Positions 27,861 to 41,202 are shown, counted from the stretch's first letter. The stretch: 64,000 nt of DNA from Halopseudomonas sabulinigri (GCF_900105255.1 NZ_LT629763.1:2790001-2854000); one strand, 5' to 3'. A program made the numbers and translations. The notes: generated from the letters alone by a model not told the origin.

Positions 27861-28877
27861 CTATTTGACCGACAACAGGGAGCGAAAGCCGCCGCGCAGT
27901 ACCACGGCAATCAATACCGGGGCGCCGATCAGCGCGAGCAGGGTACCGACCGGCAACTCGAAAGGCTGGATCAGCCAGCGGGCGAGAATGTCGGCCAGTA
28001 GCAGAAACAGGCAGCCCAGCAGGGCGGAAAACACCACCTGTCGCGCCAGGGCAACGGGTTCAATCAGGCGTGCGCAGTAGGCGGCGAGAAATCCGATAAA
28101 ACCGATTGGGCCAGCCAGCGCCACGGCGCAGGCGGTGAATAGGGTGGCGGCCAGTAAAACGCCCACCCGCACCCAGGTCGTGTGGATGCCCAGCGCTCGC
28201 GCCTGACTGTCGCCCATTTGCATCAGCGTCAGCTGTCGGCATAGCAGCAGGGCCAGAATTAACGCGGTCAGCACAAAAGGTGCGAGCAGGGCCATGGCGT
28301 GTAGCTCGGTGGCCGCCAGCGAGCCGAGGTTCCAGAAGCGGAACTGGTCCAGCGCGACACGGTTGGACAGCAACAAAAAGTTGGAAAGGCCGCCGAAGAT
28401 CGCTGCCAGCGCCATGCCGACCAGAATCAGTTTCAGTGGGCTGGCCTGACCGAGCATGCTGCCAAGGCCAATCACTATCAGATTGCCGGTCAGCGCGCCG
28501 AGTCCGGCCCAGAGCAGATAGCCCTGAGCCGACTCGACATCGAAGAAAATCAGCCCGAGCACCAAACCAAATACCGCGCCGGCATTGACTCCCAGCAGGC
28601 CGGGCTCAGCCAGCGGGTTTCGTGTGGCACTTTGCAGCAGCGTAGCGGCGACTGCCAGCCCGCCACCCACCAGCAGCGCCGCCAGCGTGCGCGGCAGCCG
28701 CAGGGTATTGATGATCATCGCCAGCTTGTCGTCCGCACGCAGGCTGGCATCGCCGAGCAGGTAGCCCGCGACCTCATGCGCGCCATACACGCCGGCGCCG
28801 GTCGCCATCGACAGACAAAGCAGGAGCGCGAGCGCGAAAACGCCAAACCACAGTAGCAAGTGTTGGTAGGCCGGCAT
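27861..28877 (-). CDS. FecCD family siderophore ABC transporter permease
   Basis: The protein is 338 residues, polytopic, with LPRTLAALLVGGGLAVAATL, SATRNPLAEPGLLGVNAGA and the C-terminal PFELPVGTLLALIGAPV, typical FecCD/BtuC sequence. The ATG at 28877 has GAGAGGAG about 10 bases before it. It heads the permease-permease-ATPase group that follows the TonB receptor on the same strand. Confidence 0.9.
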   Translation of the reverse strand: MPAYQHLLLWFGVFALALLLCLSMATGAGVYGAHEVAGYLLGDASLRADDKLAMIINTLRLPRTLAALLVGGGLAVAATLLQSATRNPLAEPGLLGVNAGAVFGLVLGLIFFDVESAQGYLLWAGLGALTGNLIVIGLGSMLGQASPLKLILVGMALAAIFGGLSNFLLLSNRVALDQFRFWNLGSLAATELHAMALLAPFVLTALILALLLCRQLTLMQMGDSQARALGIHTTWVRVGVLLAATLFTACAVALAGPIGFIGFLAAYCARLIEPVALARQVVFSALLGCLFLLLADILARWLIQPFELPVGTLLALIGAPVLIAVVLRGGFRSLLSVK

Positions 28878-28913
28878 GCGGCGCGGTTCTCCTCTCGGGT
28901 TACTAACAGCAAA

Positions 28914-28969
28914 GCCCCGCGCGCGGGGCCTGGCCTGGTTGCACTTGTAAAGCGGGGCACAAGGCCCCG
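28914..28969 (-). terminator. Tandem GC-rich hairpins between receptor and permease genes
   Basis: CGGGGC/GCCCCG (28953-28969) and the perfect palindrome GCCCCGCGCGCGGGGC (28914-28929) lie just after the receptor stop. T runs are short (CTTTA, TTTG), so they may attenuate read-through into the permease genes instead of stopping it fully. Confidence 0.45.
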
Positions 28970-28981
28970 ATTTTAGCTGTT

Positions 28982-30955
28982 TTACAGCTGGTAGCTGACC
29001 CCCACATAAGCGGTACGACCCATCAGGATGGTATCCACCGAACTGGCCACATCGTCACGCTCGGTATCGGTCACGTTGGTCACGCCAAATTTGAAGCCGA
29101 GGTTGCGGGTAGCCTGCACGGTGCCGCCCAGGTCCAGCGTGTGGAAGGCATCGCTCTTGGTGTTGCCGACGCCCGGAATGGCCAGTTGCTGGCTGCCGGT
29201 GTACTGATAACTGGCAAAGGTATTCAGCACCCGCGTGGCCTGCCATTGCAAACGTGCGTTGGCGGTGTGCTGCGGAGTCTGTACCAATTCTTCATTGGTT
29301 TCTTCATCCGTGGCATCCACCAGTGTGTAGTTGCCGGTCAGGTCGAGGGAGTCGGTCAGTTCTACGCCGGACATCAATTCCACACCCTGGATGGTGGCGT
29401 TGTTGATATTGGAGTAGGTCATCACCGGTGGGCGATAACCCGGGCCCCACTGGTCGCTGACGATCATGTCTTCAATGTCGTTATAGAACAGGGTGATGCC
29501 TGCGTCCCAGCGCTCTGCCTCGTACAGCGTGCCTAGCTCGTAGCTGACTGAGGTTTCCGGCTTGAGGTTGGGGTTACCGGTCACTACGCACATGCCACGG
29601 CAGGCAACCACCGCGTAGTTCTCGTCCGACTGGGCAATGCTCGGCGCCTTGAACGCCTTGCCAGCGCCGCCCTTGATCACCCAGTTGTCAGTCAGGTTGT
29701 AGACCGCGTAGGCGCGCGGGCTGAATTCGGTGCCGTATACGTCGTGATGATCTACGCGCCCGCTGAGGGTCAGGTTCAGGTCACCAAGGGCGATTTCATC
29801 CTGCAGGTAGGCGGCGCTTTGATCCACCTTGACGTCACCGCCCTGCAGGTTGAGGTTGTGCTCCAGCTCGGTGATGCGGTATTCGGCACCGCCGGTCAGC
29901 AGGTGGTTGCCCAGCAGGCTGGTTACCTGGCCGTCGAGGGTGTGGTTGGTCTGTTCAATGTCTCCGATGACGCCGCCATTGGCCGCGACGGTCAGCTCGG
30001 AGTTGTCTTCCAGATCCACGTTCTCGTAGTAATAGCGCGCCCGCGTAGTGAAGCGGTCCCAACGGCCGTCATGGGTCAGGCCAAGGGTCGTTCGTTGCAT
30101 TTCCTGCTGGTTGCGCGGCGTGGAGAAGCCCGAGTTGTTCCACAGCGCATCGCGCTCATCCTGGTTGTAGCTCAGGTCGAGGTTCAGCTCCTGCTGCTCG
30201 TTCAGTAGCCAGGTGAGGTTGCTCAGGACGCTGCCGATTTGCTGCTGCTCGCGCGAATCGGTATTGGGGTTGGTGCTTTGCTCGCTTTGCCAGGCGGCCT
30301 GATCGCGGCCTTCGAGGATCAGGTTGGCCAACAGCTTGTCCTCGATCAGCGCGCCACTGGTGTAGGCGCTCACCTTGTGGGTATCGCCGTTGTCACCTTC
30401 GCTGGGGTGGGCGTAGGTGTAGCCGACTGACGCTTCGGTTTGATTGGTTGGCTTGCGCAAAATCACGTTAACCACGCCGCCGATGGCATCGGCACCGTAT
30501 AGCGACGACATAGGCCCGCGTATGACCTCGATGCGCTCAATAGCGGCCACCGGTATGGCAGAGAGGTCAAAATCATTGGCATAGGATGAGGTGAGTGCAT
30601 CGCGCGAATTGATGCGCCGCCCGTTGACCAGCAGCAGGGTGTAATCCGAATCCATGCCGCGAATCTTGATTTCCTTGCGGCCGTAGGTGGAGGACGGATT
30701 GATATTGATGCCGGGCATCTCATCCACCGCGTCGGCCAGATTGTCGATGCGTCGTTCGGCCAACTCTTCGCGGGTGATCACCGACACGCTGGCCGGTGCG
30801 CTCAGTTCGCTGTGCTCGGTCTGAGTAGCGGAAACCACCATGGTGCTCAGCTCAACCGGCTCCTGAGCCTGGGTCATGCCAGATGTGGCGACCAAGCCGA
30901 GGGTGAGCAAGGCGCGTTGAATCGGGTTGCGGGTAAATCCTGTTGGTGTGTGCAT
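28982..30955 (-). CDS. TonB-dependent catecholate siderophore receptor
   Basis: The protein is 657 residues. A signal peptide ending near SGMTQAQ is followed by a plug domain (VSVITREELAERRIDNLADA; GPMSSLYGADAIGGVVNVIL) and a beta-barrel ending GRTAYVGVSYQL. It resembles FepA/CirA/IroN-type outer-membrane receptors and should import the ferric form of the siderophore made upstream, powered by TonB. ATG 30955 has AAGGAG. It lies 44 bases downstream of the MFS gene on the same strand, so the two are probably one transcript. I see no Fur box directly before it. Confidence 0.9.
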   Translation of the reverse strand: MHTPTGFTRNPIQRALLTLGLVATSGMTQAQEPVELSTMVVSATQTEHSELSAPASVSVITREELAERRIDNLADAVDEMPGININPSSTYGRKEIKIRGMDSDYTLLLVNGRRINSRDALTSSYANDFDLSAIPVAAIERIEVIRGPMSSLYGADAIGGVVNVILRKPTNQTEASVGYTYAHPSEGDNGDTHKVSAYTSGALIEDKLLANLILEGRDQAAWQSEQSTNPNTDSREQQQIGSVLSNLTWLLNEQQELNLDLSYNQDERDALWNNSGFSTPRNQQEMQRTTLGLTHDGRWDRFTTRARYYYENVDLEDNSELTVAANGGVIGDIEQTNHTLDGQVTSLLGNHLLTGGAEYRITELEHNLNLQGGDVKVDQSAAYLQDEIALGDLNLTLSGRVDHHDVYGTEFSPRAYAVYNLTDNWVIKGGAGKAFKAPSIAQSDENYAVVACRGMCVVTGNPNLKPETSVSYELGTLYEAERWDAGITLFYNDIEDMIVSDQWGPGYRPPVMTYSNINNATIQGVELMSGVELTDSLDLTGNYTLVDATDEETNEELVQTPQHTANARLQWQATRVLNTFASYQYTGSQQLAIPGVGNTKSDAFHTLDLGGTVQATRNLGFKFGVTNVTDTERDDVASSVDTILMGRTAYVGVSYQL

Positions 30956-30999
30956 TGTTTAGCTCCTTTGCATGCTGATGGGTGCAGGCCGTCAGACGG

Positions 31000-32250
31000 T
31001 TACTGACTTCCTTGTTCTGCTTGGCCGCTGCGCGGCTCGTTGTTATGGGGTGCGGCTTGATGGCGTGCGGCGAGCCCCTGAAGCACCAGCAGTACGCCGC
31101 AGCAAGCTGCCAGTACGCAGGCGATATTGGCCCAGGCCAGGTGATTGAAGCCCTGCAGGCTGCCATCTACGTCGGATACCAGATAACGGGCCGAGCCGAT
31201 GCTGGCGATACTCGAGGCAATGTTGGTAACCGTGCTCTGGAATGACATGAAGGCCGCGCGCTGGTGTGGCGCCGGAATCGCCGACATGACGATCAGGCTG
31301 CTGCTGGTGCGCGCCGAGCTGAGCGCCATAAACAGGGTAAAAATCAGATACAGCGACCAGTCCAGCGGCGCAGCGAAGCCAAACAGGGTGACGGCGGCCA
31401 GCGCCAGGCTGGTCAGCAACACGGCGCCAGCGGCCTGACCCTTGTCGATATACACGCCGGTCACGCGCATGCTGACCAGGCTGGCCAGCCCGCCACAAAA
31501 AAACAGTGTGCCGATGCTGGCGCGGGGAAAGTTGAGGTTGAACTGGAAGAAAGTCGAGAAGTGCGGAATCAGCAGAGAATGGCCGAACATCTGCACGCAC
31601 AACACCAGTAGCGCCAGCTGGCACAGGCGCAAACCCAGCAATTGGCGCACGCTACCGCGACCGCCAGCAGGCTGCGGCGGTAGCGAAGGAAAAAGCCAGA
31701 TACTGGCTAACGCGGCCAGCAGGCCAATGCCGCCAAAGAGTGCGAACGGGCTTTGCCAGCCCAAGCGCATGGCCAACTCCAGCGCGACCGGTACGGCGAT
31801 AATTGCCGCCAGCGAAAAGCCCATGGCGACGTAAGCCAGCTTGCGTCCGCGCTGCTCGGGTGGGATCAGGTCCAACATGCCGGCCATCAGCACCGCGCCC
31901 AGCGGGCCGGCGGCGCAGCCGGAGAGCACAAACAGCAACGTCAGCTGGCTGATGCTGTCGGCAAAGGCACAGGCCAGCAGCAAGGCAAATCGCACTGTCA
32001 GCAACACCAGCAGGGCGTGTTTGCGGTTGAAGCGATCGAGCCAGGGTGCGGCCGCCAGCCCGCTCAACGCGGCTGCCAAGGTCGCCCCCCCGCTGAGATA
32101 GCCGCTGAACTCGGCCTGCATGCCCAATTGGCGCACGAAGTCAGCCGCCAGGGGCATGACCATCATCAGGCAGCCGATCGACAGTGTGTTGATCAGCAGG
32201 GCCAAGTGAATCGCAGCAGGGGCAGAAGTCGGCGCAGCGGGAGGGGTCAT
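31000..32250 (-). CDS. MFS transporter, probable siderophore exporter
   Basis: The protein is 416 residues with 12 predicted membrane segments and an MFS loop (LDRFNRKHALLVLLTVR). Its place between the receptor and the edge of the siderophore locus suggests that it exports the apo-siderophore across the inner membrane, as EntS does for enterobactin. The family alone does not prove that. It is the first gene of the minus-strand series MFS-receptor-permease-permease-ATPase and has a weak Fur-like site upstream. Confidence 0.8.
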   Translation of the reverse strand: MTPPAAPTSAPAAIHLALLINTLSIGCLMMVMPLAADFVRQLGMQAEFSGYLSGGATLAAALSGLAAAPWLDRFNRKHALLVLLTVRFALLLACAFADSISQLTLLFVLSGCAAGPLGAVLMAGMLDLIPPEQRGRKLAYVAMGFSLAAIIAVPVALELAMRLGWQSPFALFGGIGLLAALASIWLFPSLPPQPAGGRGSVRQLLGLRLCQLALLVLCVQMFGHSLLIPHFSTFFQFNLNFPRASIGTLFFCGGLASLVSMRVTGVYIDKGQAAGAVLLTSLALAAVTLFGFAAPLDWSLYLIFTLFMALSSARTSSSLIVMSAIPAPHQRAAFMSFQSTVTNIASSIASIGSARYLVSDVDGSLQGFNHLAWANIACVLAACCGVLLVLQGLAARHQAAPHNNEPRSGQAEQGSQ

Positions 32251-32313
32251 GGCTGGGTCGCATGGGTGAGTGGTTGCCGCATGCTAAAGGAGTAGCGGGT
32301 ATAACTCAATAAA

Positions 32314-32328
32314 TACAAATCGTTTGCA
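32314..32328. promoter_or_regulatory. Weak Fur-like site upstream of the MFS/receptor genes
   Basis: On the minus strand the site reads TGCAAACGATTTGTA, symmetric (CAAA-cga-TTTG) but with only about 8 of 14 matches to the Fur 7-1-7 motif. It is 64 bases before the MFS start. Confidence 0.3.
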
Positions 32329-32371
32329 TTTAGTTTTGCGCGCTATGCCCGCTTTTCTGTACGCCCAACGT

Positions 32372-32394
32372 AAAACAGCCACCCAAGATGGCTG
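32372..32394 (-). terminator. Rho-independent terminator of crc
   Basis: On the minus strand CAGCCA and TGGCTG pair around a 7-base loop, followed by TTTTA. It lies 28 bases after the crc stop codon. Confidence 0.65.
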
Positions 32395-32421
32395 CTACCG
32401 GCAAAGCAAAGGGTTGAGACG

Positions 32422-33201
32422 TTAGATCGACAGCGTCCAGTCGTAATCGACAATCACCGGCGCGTGCTGTGAAAAGCGAGCATTGCGCGGAATTTTTGCC
32501 TGTTTGACAAAGCGGCGCAGGCCGGGAGTAAGGAACTGGTAGTCGAAGCGCAGGCCCAGGTTCAGGTTTTCAGCCTGCTCACTGTTGGGCCACCAGCTGT
32601 AGAGCTCGGACTCGCGGGTGACCTCGCGTACCGCATCGACGTAGCCCATGTTGCCGTAGATTTCGTCCATCCAGGCGCGTTCGGGTGCCATGAAGCCGGG
32701 CTCGTTCTGGCAGTCGCGCCAGTTTTTTACGTCCAGCTTGAGGTGGGCAACATAGAGCGAGCCGCAATAAATGAACTCACGACGTTTGCGACGCTGCTTG
32801 TTCAGGTAGCCGGCAAAGTCGTCCATGAACTTGAATTTCTGGTTCAGGTCGGCGTCGCCATCACGCCCGGAGGGCAGCAGCAGCGAACCAATGCTGACTT
32901 TGTCGAAGTCGGCCTGCATGAAGCGGCCGTAACGGTCAGCGGACTCGAAACCCAGGCCCATTATGATGGCCTTGGGAGCAATACGGGTATAAATGGCCAC
33001 ACCGCCCTGGTTGGCGACTTCGGCCTCAAAGCAATACTGCCAATAGCCGTCGATCCAGTACGGATCTTGCTCAAGCTCGGGTGCCGTGACGCGAATGTCC
33101 TGCAGGCAAATGACGTCCGCATCCTGCGTGCGCAACCAGTCAAACAGGCCGCGTTCGGCGGCGGCCTTCACTCCATTGACGTTGAGACTGATAATTCGCA
33201 T
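32422..33201 (-). CDS. crc: Catabolite repression control protein Crc
   Basis: The protein is 259 residues, the Pseudomonas Crc length, with an exonuclease III / endonuclease-phosphatase fold: MRIISLNVNGVKAAAERGL, CLQDIRV and the C-terminal HAPVIVDYDW. Crc works with Hfq to repress translation of catabolic mRNAs when preferred carbon sources are present, and it lacks nuclease activity. It diverges from pyrE with 72 bases between, as in other pseudomonads. It also supports placing the window in Pseudomonadaceae. Confidence 0.95.
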   Translation of the reverse strand: MRIISLNVNGVKAAAERGLFDWLRTQDADVICLQDIRVTAPELEQDPYWIDGYWQYCFEAEVANQGGVAIYTRIAPKAIIMGLGFESADRYGRFMQADFDKVSIGSLLLPSGRDGDADLNQKFKFMDDFAGYLNKQRRKRREFIYCGSLYVAHLKLDVKNWRDCQNEPGFMAPERAWMDEIYGNMGYVDAVREVTRESELYSWWPNSEQAENLNLGLRFDYQFLTPGLRRFVKQAKIPRNARFSQHAPVIVDYDWTLSI

Positions 33202-33273
33202 GCATGGCCCCCCAAAAAACGTGGGTGTATGATAACCGAGCTTGATTGACTTTTGTTAACGAAGAGGGTGTAG

Positions 33274-33918
33274 ATGCACGAATATCAGCGGGAATTCATT
33301 CGATTTGCACTGGATCGCGAGGTATTGCGCTTCGGTGAGTTCACCCTCAAGTCTGGGCGCGTCAGCCCTTATTTTTTCAATGCCGGGCTATTCAACAGCG
33401 GTGGCGCACTCAGCCGACTGGGGCGTTTTTATGCCCAGGCGCTGGTGCACAGCAAGCTCAGCGACGTTGATGTTATCTTCGGACCCGCCTACAAGGGCAT
33501 CCCACTGGCGGCGGTTACGGCGGTGGCGTTGGCCGACAGCTTTGACCGTGACCTGCCTTACTGCTTCAATCGTAAGGAGGCCAAGGATCATGGTGAGGGC
33601 GGTACCCTGGTTGGCGCGCCGCTGGAAGGTCGCGTATTGATCATCGATGATGTGATTACCGCCGGTACCGCCGTGCGCGAAGTGATGCAGATCATTCAAG
33701 CGCAGGGAGCAACACCGGCTGCCGTGATGATCGCGCTGGACCGTCAGGAACGCGGCCAGGGAGAGTTGTCTGCGATCCAGGAAGTGGAGCGCGATTTCGG
33801 CATCCCGGTAATCAGCATTGTCTCACTCAAACAGGTGATGAGCTTTATCGCCGACGATCCCGAGCTACAGCAGCACCTGCCCGCGGTAGAGGCTTATCGC
33901 GCCGAATACGGTATCTGA
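33274..33918 (+). CDS. pyrE: Orotate phosphoribosyltransferase
   Basis: The protein is 214 residues, full length. It has the N-terminal [33 protein letters not shown] and the PRPP-binding loop [17 protein letters not shown]. It makes orotidine 5'-monophosphate in pyrimidine synthesis. It is divergent from crc with a short shared promoter region. Confidence 0.97.
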   Translation: MHEYQREFIRFALDREVLRFGEFTLKSGRVSPYFFNAGLFNSGGALSRLGRFYAQALVHSKLSDVDVIFGPAYKGIPLAAVTAVALADSFDRDLPYCFNRKEAKDHGEGGTLVGAPLEGRVLIIDDVITAGTAVREVMQIIQAQGATPAAVMIALDRQERGQGELSAIQEVERDFGIPVISIVSLKQVMSFIADDPELQQHLPAVEAYRAEYGI

Positions 33919-34065
33919 TTCTGCCATCTCGGCGTACTTGCTTCGAGCCACAGGTGCAAAACGGCAAGGGAACAGGTTAATCTTCGCCTGCCTCTTGCCG
34001 ATATAATGCCAATTGGCCATAAGACAGCCCGCAAGGCTGCGTAACCCGAAGCAGAGGACGAGGAT

Positions 34066-34668
34066 GTGCCTGCATTTAAACGGATAATGGATTGGACGTT
34101 GTTGCTGCTCGCGGTCACCGGACCCGGCGTGGCCTGTGCCGATCTCTACCGCTATATCGACGATAAGGGTGTAACCGTGCTGGATAGCCGGGTGCCACCG
34201 CATTTTATCAGTCGTGGATATGAAGTGCTGGATTCTCAGGGCCGCGTGAAGCTGGTGGTGCCGGCTGCGCCCACGGCGGCTGAGCGTGAAGCCAATCGGG
34301 CCGCGCTGGAAGCACAGAAGGCGCAGGATACCGCCGATGCCAACCTGCTCCGCCTGTACAGCAGCACGGCTGATTTGGAACGGGCGCAAAGCCGCCAGAT
34401 TCAGCAGATCGAAAATCAGATCACGGCCTCCCGGGCCAGTATCGAAGATCTGCAGGCGGAACGTGAGGAATTGCAAGGTCGCGCAGCCCAAGCTGAGCGG
34501 GCCGGTCGTGCGGTTGACCCGGACGTGCTGGCCGAGCTCGCGGCAGTGGATTCAGAGACCGCGCGCCTGCAGCGCCTGATCAGTCGAAAACGGCAGGAAA
34601 TCGCTGAAACCAACAGCGACTTCGAGCGTCAGCGCGAGCGGCTCAATTTCCTGCTCGACGACGAGTAG
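34066..34668 (+). CDS. DUF4124-like periplasmic protein with coiled coil
   Basis: The protein is 200 residues. A signal peptide (WTLLLLAVTGPGVACA) precedes a DUF4124-like segment (DLYRYIDDKGVTVLDSRVPP, about 28-60) and a long charged coiled coil rich in Gln, Glu, Arg and Ala (about 75-198). The start is GTG 34066 with GAGGACGAGGA just upstream; ATG 34087 lacks a ribosome site. The function is unknown, and an envelope location is likely. A GCGCCC/GGGCGC hairpin at 34668-34683 follows but has no T run. Confidence 0.75.
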   Translation: MPAFKRIMDWTLLLLAVTGPGVACADLYRYIDDKGVTVLDSRVPPHFISRGYEVLDSQGRVKLVVPAAPTAAEREANRAALEAQKAQDTADANLLRLYSSTADLERAQSRQIQQIENQITASRASIEDLQAEREELQGRAAQAERAGRAVDPDVLAELAAVDSETARLQRLISRKRQEIAETNSDFERQRERLNFLLDDE

Positions 34669-34697
34669 CGCCCCAAAGGGCGCGCATCTCACAGCAG

Positions 34698-35135
34698 TCA
34701 GGCTTCGCTCGGAGCTACCTGCTCAAACTGCCTTATCGCCTCTTTGAAGCCTGCCGGAATCGGCAGTGGCCGCCGCGTCTGCTGGTCGGCGCGAACATAG
34801 ACAATCTCGCCTTCGACCAGCAAGGTCTCGTGCCGGAATATCCCCATGCTGAAGGCCATGCTGCTATTGCCCAGACGCGAAACACGCAGGCGGATGTCCA
34901 ACAGGTCGTCGAACATGGCCGGCGCGCGATATTCCAGCAGGGTTTTCACCGCAAAGAACTCGTTGCCGGACAGGTCGTCGCGGCCGGGGTTGGCCGCGTT
35001 CAGCTCACGGTAGTACTCGGTGACGCCGACGTCGGCGTAATTCAGGTAGTGACCGTTGAACACGATGCCCTGCAGGTCGGCCTCGGACCAGCGTACCCGG
35101 AGCGGATAGCTGAAGCGGAACTCGCTTGGCTGCAT
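34698..35135 (-). CDS. Hot-dog fold acyl-CoA thioesterase (4HBT family)
   Basis: The protein is 145 residues with a single 4HBT-like domain: FSYPLRVRWSEADLQGIVFNGHYLNYADVGVTEY, the usual catalytic Asp region, here with Asp in SEADLQG and Asn in FNGHY. It resembles YbgC/FadM-type acyl-CoA thioesterases. The start is two bases after the argB stop, so it is probably cotranscribed with argB. The substrate is unknown. Confidence 0.8.
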   Translation of the reverse strand: MQPSEFRFSYPLRVRWSEADLQGIVFNGHYLNYADVGVTEYYRELNAANPGRDDLSGNEFFAVKTLLEYRAPAMFDDLLDIRLRVSRLGNSSMAFSMGIFRHETLLVEGEIVYVRADQQTRRPLPIPAGFKEAIRQFEQVAPSEA

Positions 35136-35137
35136 GC

Positions 35138-38589
<3,452 letters not shown>

Positions 38590-38659
38590 TATGGTCCCTG
38601 CCTCCCTGCAATAATGTGGAACTACATGGTGGAGCTACAGCTTGGGGGCGCCGGCTGGT

Positions 38660-39115
38660 TCAGTGGCTGCCGGTGTGACCGAAGCCGCCACTGCCGCGCT
38701 GGCTGTCGTCGAACTCCTCAACGATCTCGAATCTTGCTTGCAAAACCGGCACCAGCACCAGCTGGGCGATGCGCTCACCCGGATTGATGGTGAAGGCGCT
38801 GGCGCTACGGTTCCAGCAGGAGACCATCAGTTGGCCCTGATAATCGGAGTCGATCAGGCCAACCAGATTGCCCAGCACGATGCCGTGTTTATGGCCCATG
38901 CCTGAGCGCGGCAAGATCATCGCAGCCAGACCGGGGTCGGCGATATGGATCGCCAGTCCAGTCGGCAGCAGCTGGGTTTCACCCGGTTGCAATTGCAAAG
39001 GCTCCTGCAGCATGGCGCGTAAATCAAGGCCGGCAGAGCCGGTGGTAGCGTAAGCGGGTAGTGGCCATTCAGCGCCGAGGCGGGGGTCGAGTACTTTGGC
39101 TTGCAGCGCGTGCAT
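38660..39115 (-). CDS. dut: Deoxyuridine 5'-triphosphate nucleotidohydrolase
   Basis: The protein is 151 residues, a trimeric dUTPase with motifs [39 protein letters not shown] and C-terminal [10 protein letters not shown]. It hydrolyses dUTP to dUMP and pyrophosphate. The start overlaps the coaBC stop by one base (TGATG), so translation is coupled. Confidence 0.97.
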   Translation of the reverse strand: MHALQAKVLDPRLGAEWPLPAYATTGSAGLDLRAMLQEPLQLQPGETQLLPTGLAIHIADPGLAAMILPRSGMGHKHGIVLGNLVGLIDSDYQGQLMVSCWNRSASAFTINPGERIAQLVLVPVLQARFEIVEEFDDSQRGSGGFGHTGSH

Positions 39116-40341
39116 CAGGCTTCCTTATGCTTGTTGGTCGTCGCCATCAGGTCGGCGATGCGGGCAATGATCTCGCGTGCCAGCTTGGTTTTGCTGGCGC
39201 GGGGTAGCACGCTGCTGTTCAGCGCGCGATCAATCAGGGTGACGGCGTTGTCTTCACTATTAAAGCCGATCCCGCTCTGGCTGACATCATTGGCGATAAT
39301 CAGGTCAAGATTCTTGCGCTGCAGTTTGTCGGCAGCGTAGGTCATCAGGTCGTGGGTCTCGGCGGCAAAGCCAACGGTCCAGGGGCGCTGCGGGTGCGCT
39401 GCCAGGGTGGCGAGAATATCCGGGTTGCGCACCAGGGTGAGGGTCATGCCATCGTCGCTACCCGGCGTCTTTTTCAACTTCTGCTCGGCGCAGTTGGCCG
39501 GGCGGTAGTCCGCCACGGCGGCGGAGGCAATGAACAGGTCGGCCGGCAGGGCGGCTTCGCAGGCGGCCAGCATGTCTTGCGCGCTGACGACATCAACCCG
39601 CGCGACGCGCGCTGGCGTTGGCAGGTTGACCGGCCCGGCCACCAGGGTTACCCGGGCGCCGGCTTCGACGGCCGCTTCGGCCAGGGCAAAGCCCATCTTG
39701 CCCGAGCTGTGATTGGATATGTAGCGCACCGGATCTAGGGCTTCGCGGGTCGGGCCGGCGTTGATCAGCACGTGTTTGCCGCTGAGACTGCCGCGCTGGA
39801 AGCATTCGGCGGCGCGGGCGGCGATATCGGTAGGTTCCAGCATGCGTCCCGGTCCAACGTCGCCGCAGGCCTGGCCACCGCTGCCAGGGCCGAACACCTT
39901 GACGCCACGCGCGAGCAGCAACTCGAGATTGGCCTGGGTGGCGGCATCGCGCCACATGGCCTGGTTCATGGCCGGCGCCAGAGCGATGGGAGCATCGGTG
40001 GCCAACACCAGAGTGGTGAGCAGGTCGTCACCGCGGCCTTGCGCCAAGCGTGCCATCAGGTCGGCGGTAGCCGGGGCAATCAGCACCAGATCAGCCCAGC
40101 GCGCCAGCTCAATGTGCCCCATGGCTGCCTCGGCCTCGGGGTCGAGCAGGTCGCCGTGCACCGGGTGGCCGGATAGCGCCTGTAAGGTCAGCGGCGTGAT
40201 GAACTCACGTGCGGCCTGCGTCATCACCACCCTCACTTCGGCGCCAGCGTCACGCAGACGACGAATCAGCTCGGCGCTTTTATAGGCGGCAATGCCGCCA
40301 CTGACACCCAGTACCACCTGTTTGTTGATCAACGGCTGCAT
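39115..40341 (-). CDS. coaBC: Phosphopantothenoylcysteine decarboxylase / phosphopantothenate-cysteine ligase
   Basis: The protein is 408 residues. The N-terminal flavin decarboxylase half (CoaC) has [19 protein letters not shown] and [10 protein letters not shown]. The C-terminal ligase half (CoaB) has [25 protein letters not shown] and the KLKKTPG region. The two halves carry out consecutive steps of coenzyme A synthesis. It is divergent from radC with 186 bases between, in which I see no clear site. Confidence 0.96.
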   Translation of the reverse strand: MQPLINKQVVLGVSGGIAAYKSAELIRRLRDAGAEVRVVMTQAAREFITPLTLQALSGHPVHGDLLDPEAEAAMGHIELARWADLVLIAPATADLMARLAQGRGDDLLTTLVLATDAPIALAPAMNQAMWRDAATQANLELLLARGVKVFGPGSGGQACGDVGPGRMLEPTDIAARAAECFQRGSLSGKHVLINAGPTREALDPVRYISNHSSGKMGFALAEAAVEAGARVTLVAGPVNLPTPARVARVDVVSAQDMLAACEAALPADLFIASAAVADYRPANCAEQKLKKTPGSDDGMTLTLVRNPDILATLAAHPQRPWTVGFAAETHDLMTYAADKLQRKNLDLIIANDVSQSGIGFNSEDNAVTLIDRALNSSVLPRASKTKLAREIIARIADLMATTNKHKEA

Positions 40342-40527
40342 TGTGAACTTCCCCTCATGCTGCGCCGGCGCCCATGGAGCACACGGTAAATGCCCGCTAC
40401 GATAGCACAGGGCTGGTTCCGCGTGACCCTGCTGCAGCTGCTTTGCAGCGGTGGCCGGTAGCGCTGGAGCCGGAGTGGATAGCGCGCGGCAGGGAAGTAC
40501 GCGCGGAGCAGCCAGGGAGCTGTATAA

Positions 40528-41202
40528 ATGGCGATAACGGATTGGCCGCTGGCAGAGCGGCCGCGGGAAAAATTGCTGGCCCAGGGCGCGGCCGCGCTGT
40601 CGGATGCCGAACTGCTGGCGATTTTTTTGCGCACAGGTTTACCGGGACGCAGCGCGGTGGATCTGGCGCGCGACTTACTCAACGGCTTTGGCAGCCTGCG
40701 GGGGTTGTTGCAGGCAGACTTGCGCGAGTTCAGCGGGCATGCCGGTCTCGGCCCGGCGAAGTACGCACAGCTGCAGGCTGTGCTCGAGATGGGCCGTCGG
40801 CATCTGTTCGAGGACCTCAAGCGCGGTAGCGCACTGACTTCGCCCGGGGCAGTACGTCAGTTTCTGAAGAGCCGGCTGATGGCGTTGCCGCACGAGGTCT
40901 TCGCGTGCCTGTTTCTGGATAACCAGCACCGGGTGATTGCCTTCGAGGAGCTGTTTCGCGGCACGCTCGACAGCGCCAGCGTCTATCCGCGCGAGGTGAT
41001 CAAGCGTGCGCTGGCGCACAACGCGGCAGCGCTGATTCTGACCCACAATCACCCGTCCGGTGTGGCCGAGCCCAGTCAGTCGGACCTGCAGCTAACGCGG
41101 CGTTTAAAGGAAAGTCTCGGTCTGCTGGATATTCGGGTGCTGGATCATCTGATCGTCGGCGATGGCGATCCAGTGTCCTTTGCCGAGCGCGGGCTGCTGT
41201 GA
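40528..41202 (+). CDS. radC: RadC/JAMM domain DNA repair protein
   Basis: The protein is 224 residues, with an N-terminal helix-hairpin-helix-like part ([20 protein letters not shown]) and a C-terminal JAMM metalloprotein motif ([18 protein letters not shown]). The family is named for DNA repair, but the biochemical role is unproven. It sits before rpmB as in many proteobacteria. Confidence 0.92.
   Translation: MAITDWPLAERPREKLLAQGAAALSDAELLAIFLRTGLPGRSAVDLARDLLNGFGSLRGLLQADLREFSGHAGLGPAKYAQLQAVLEMGRRHLFEDLKRGSALTSPGAVRQFLKSRLMALPHEVFACLFLDNQHRVIAFEELFRGTLDSASVYPREVIKRALAHNAAALILTHNHPSGVAEPSQSDLQLTRRLKESLGLLDIRVLDHLIVGDGDPVSFAERGLL

Noticed and set aside
34698-35135. Thioesterase gene as the siderophore release enzyme
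   Set aside because: It is a hot-dog acyl-CoA thioesterase in an argB-algC context, outside the siderophore genes. The TesB-like gene at 61752 belongs to the beta-oxidation region.
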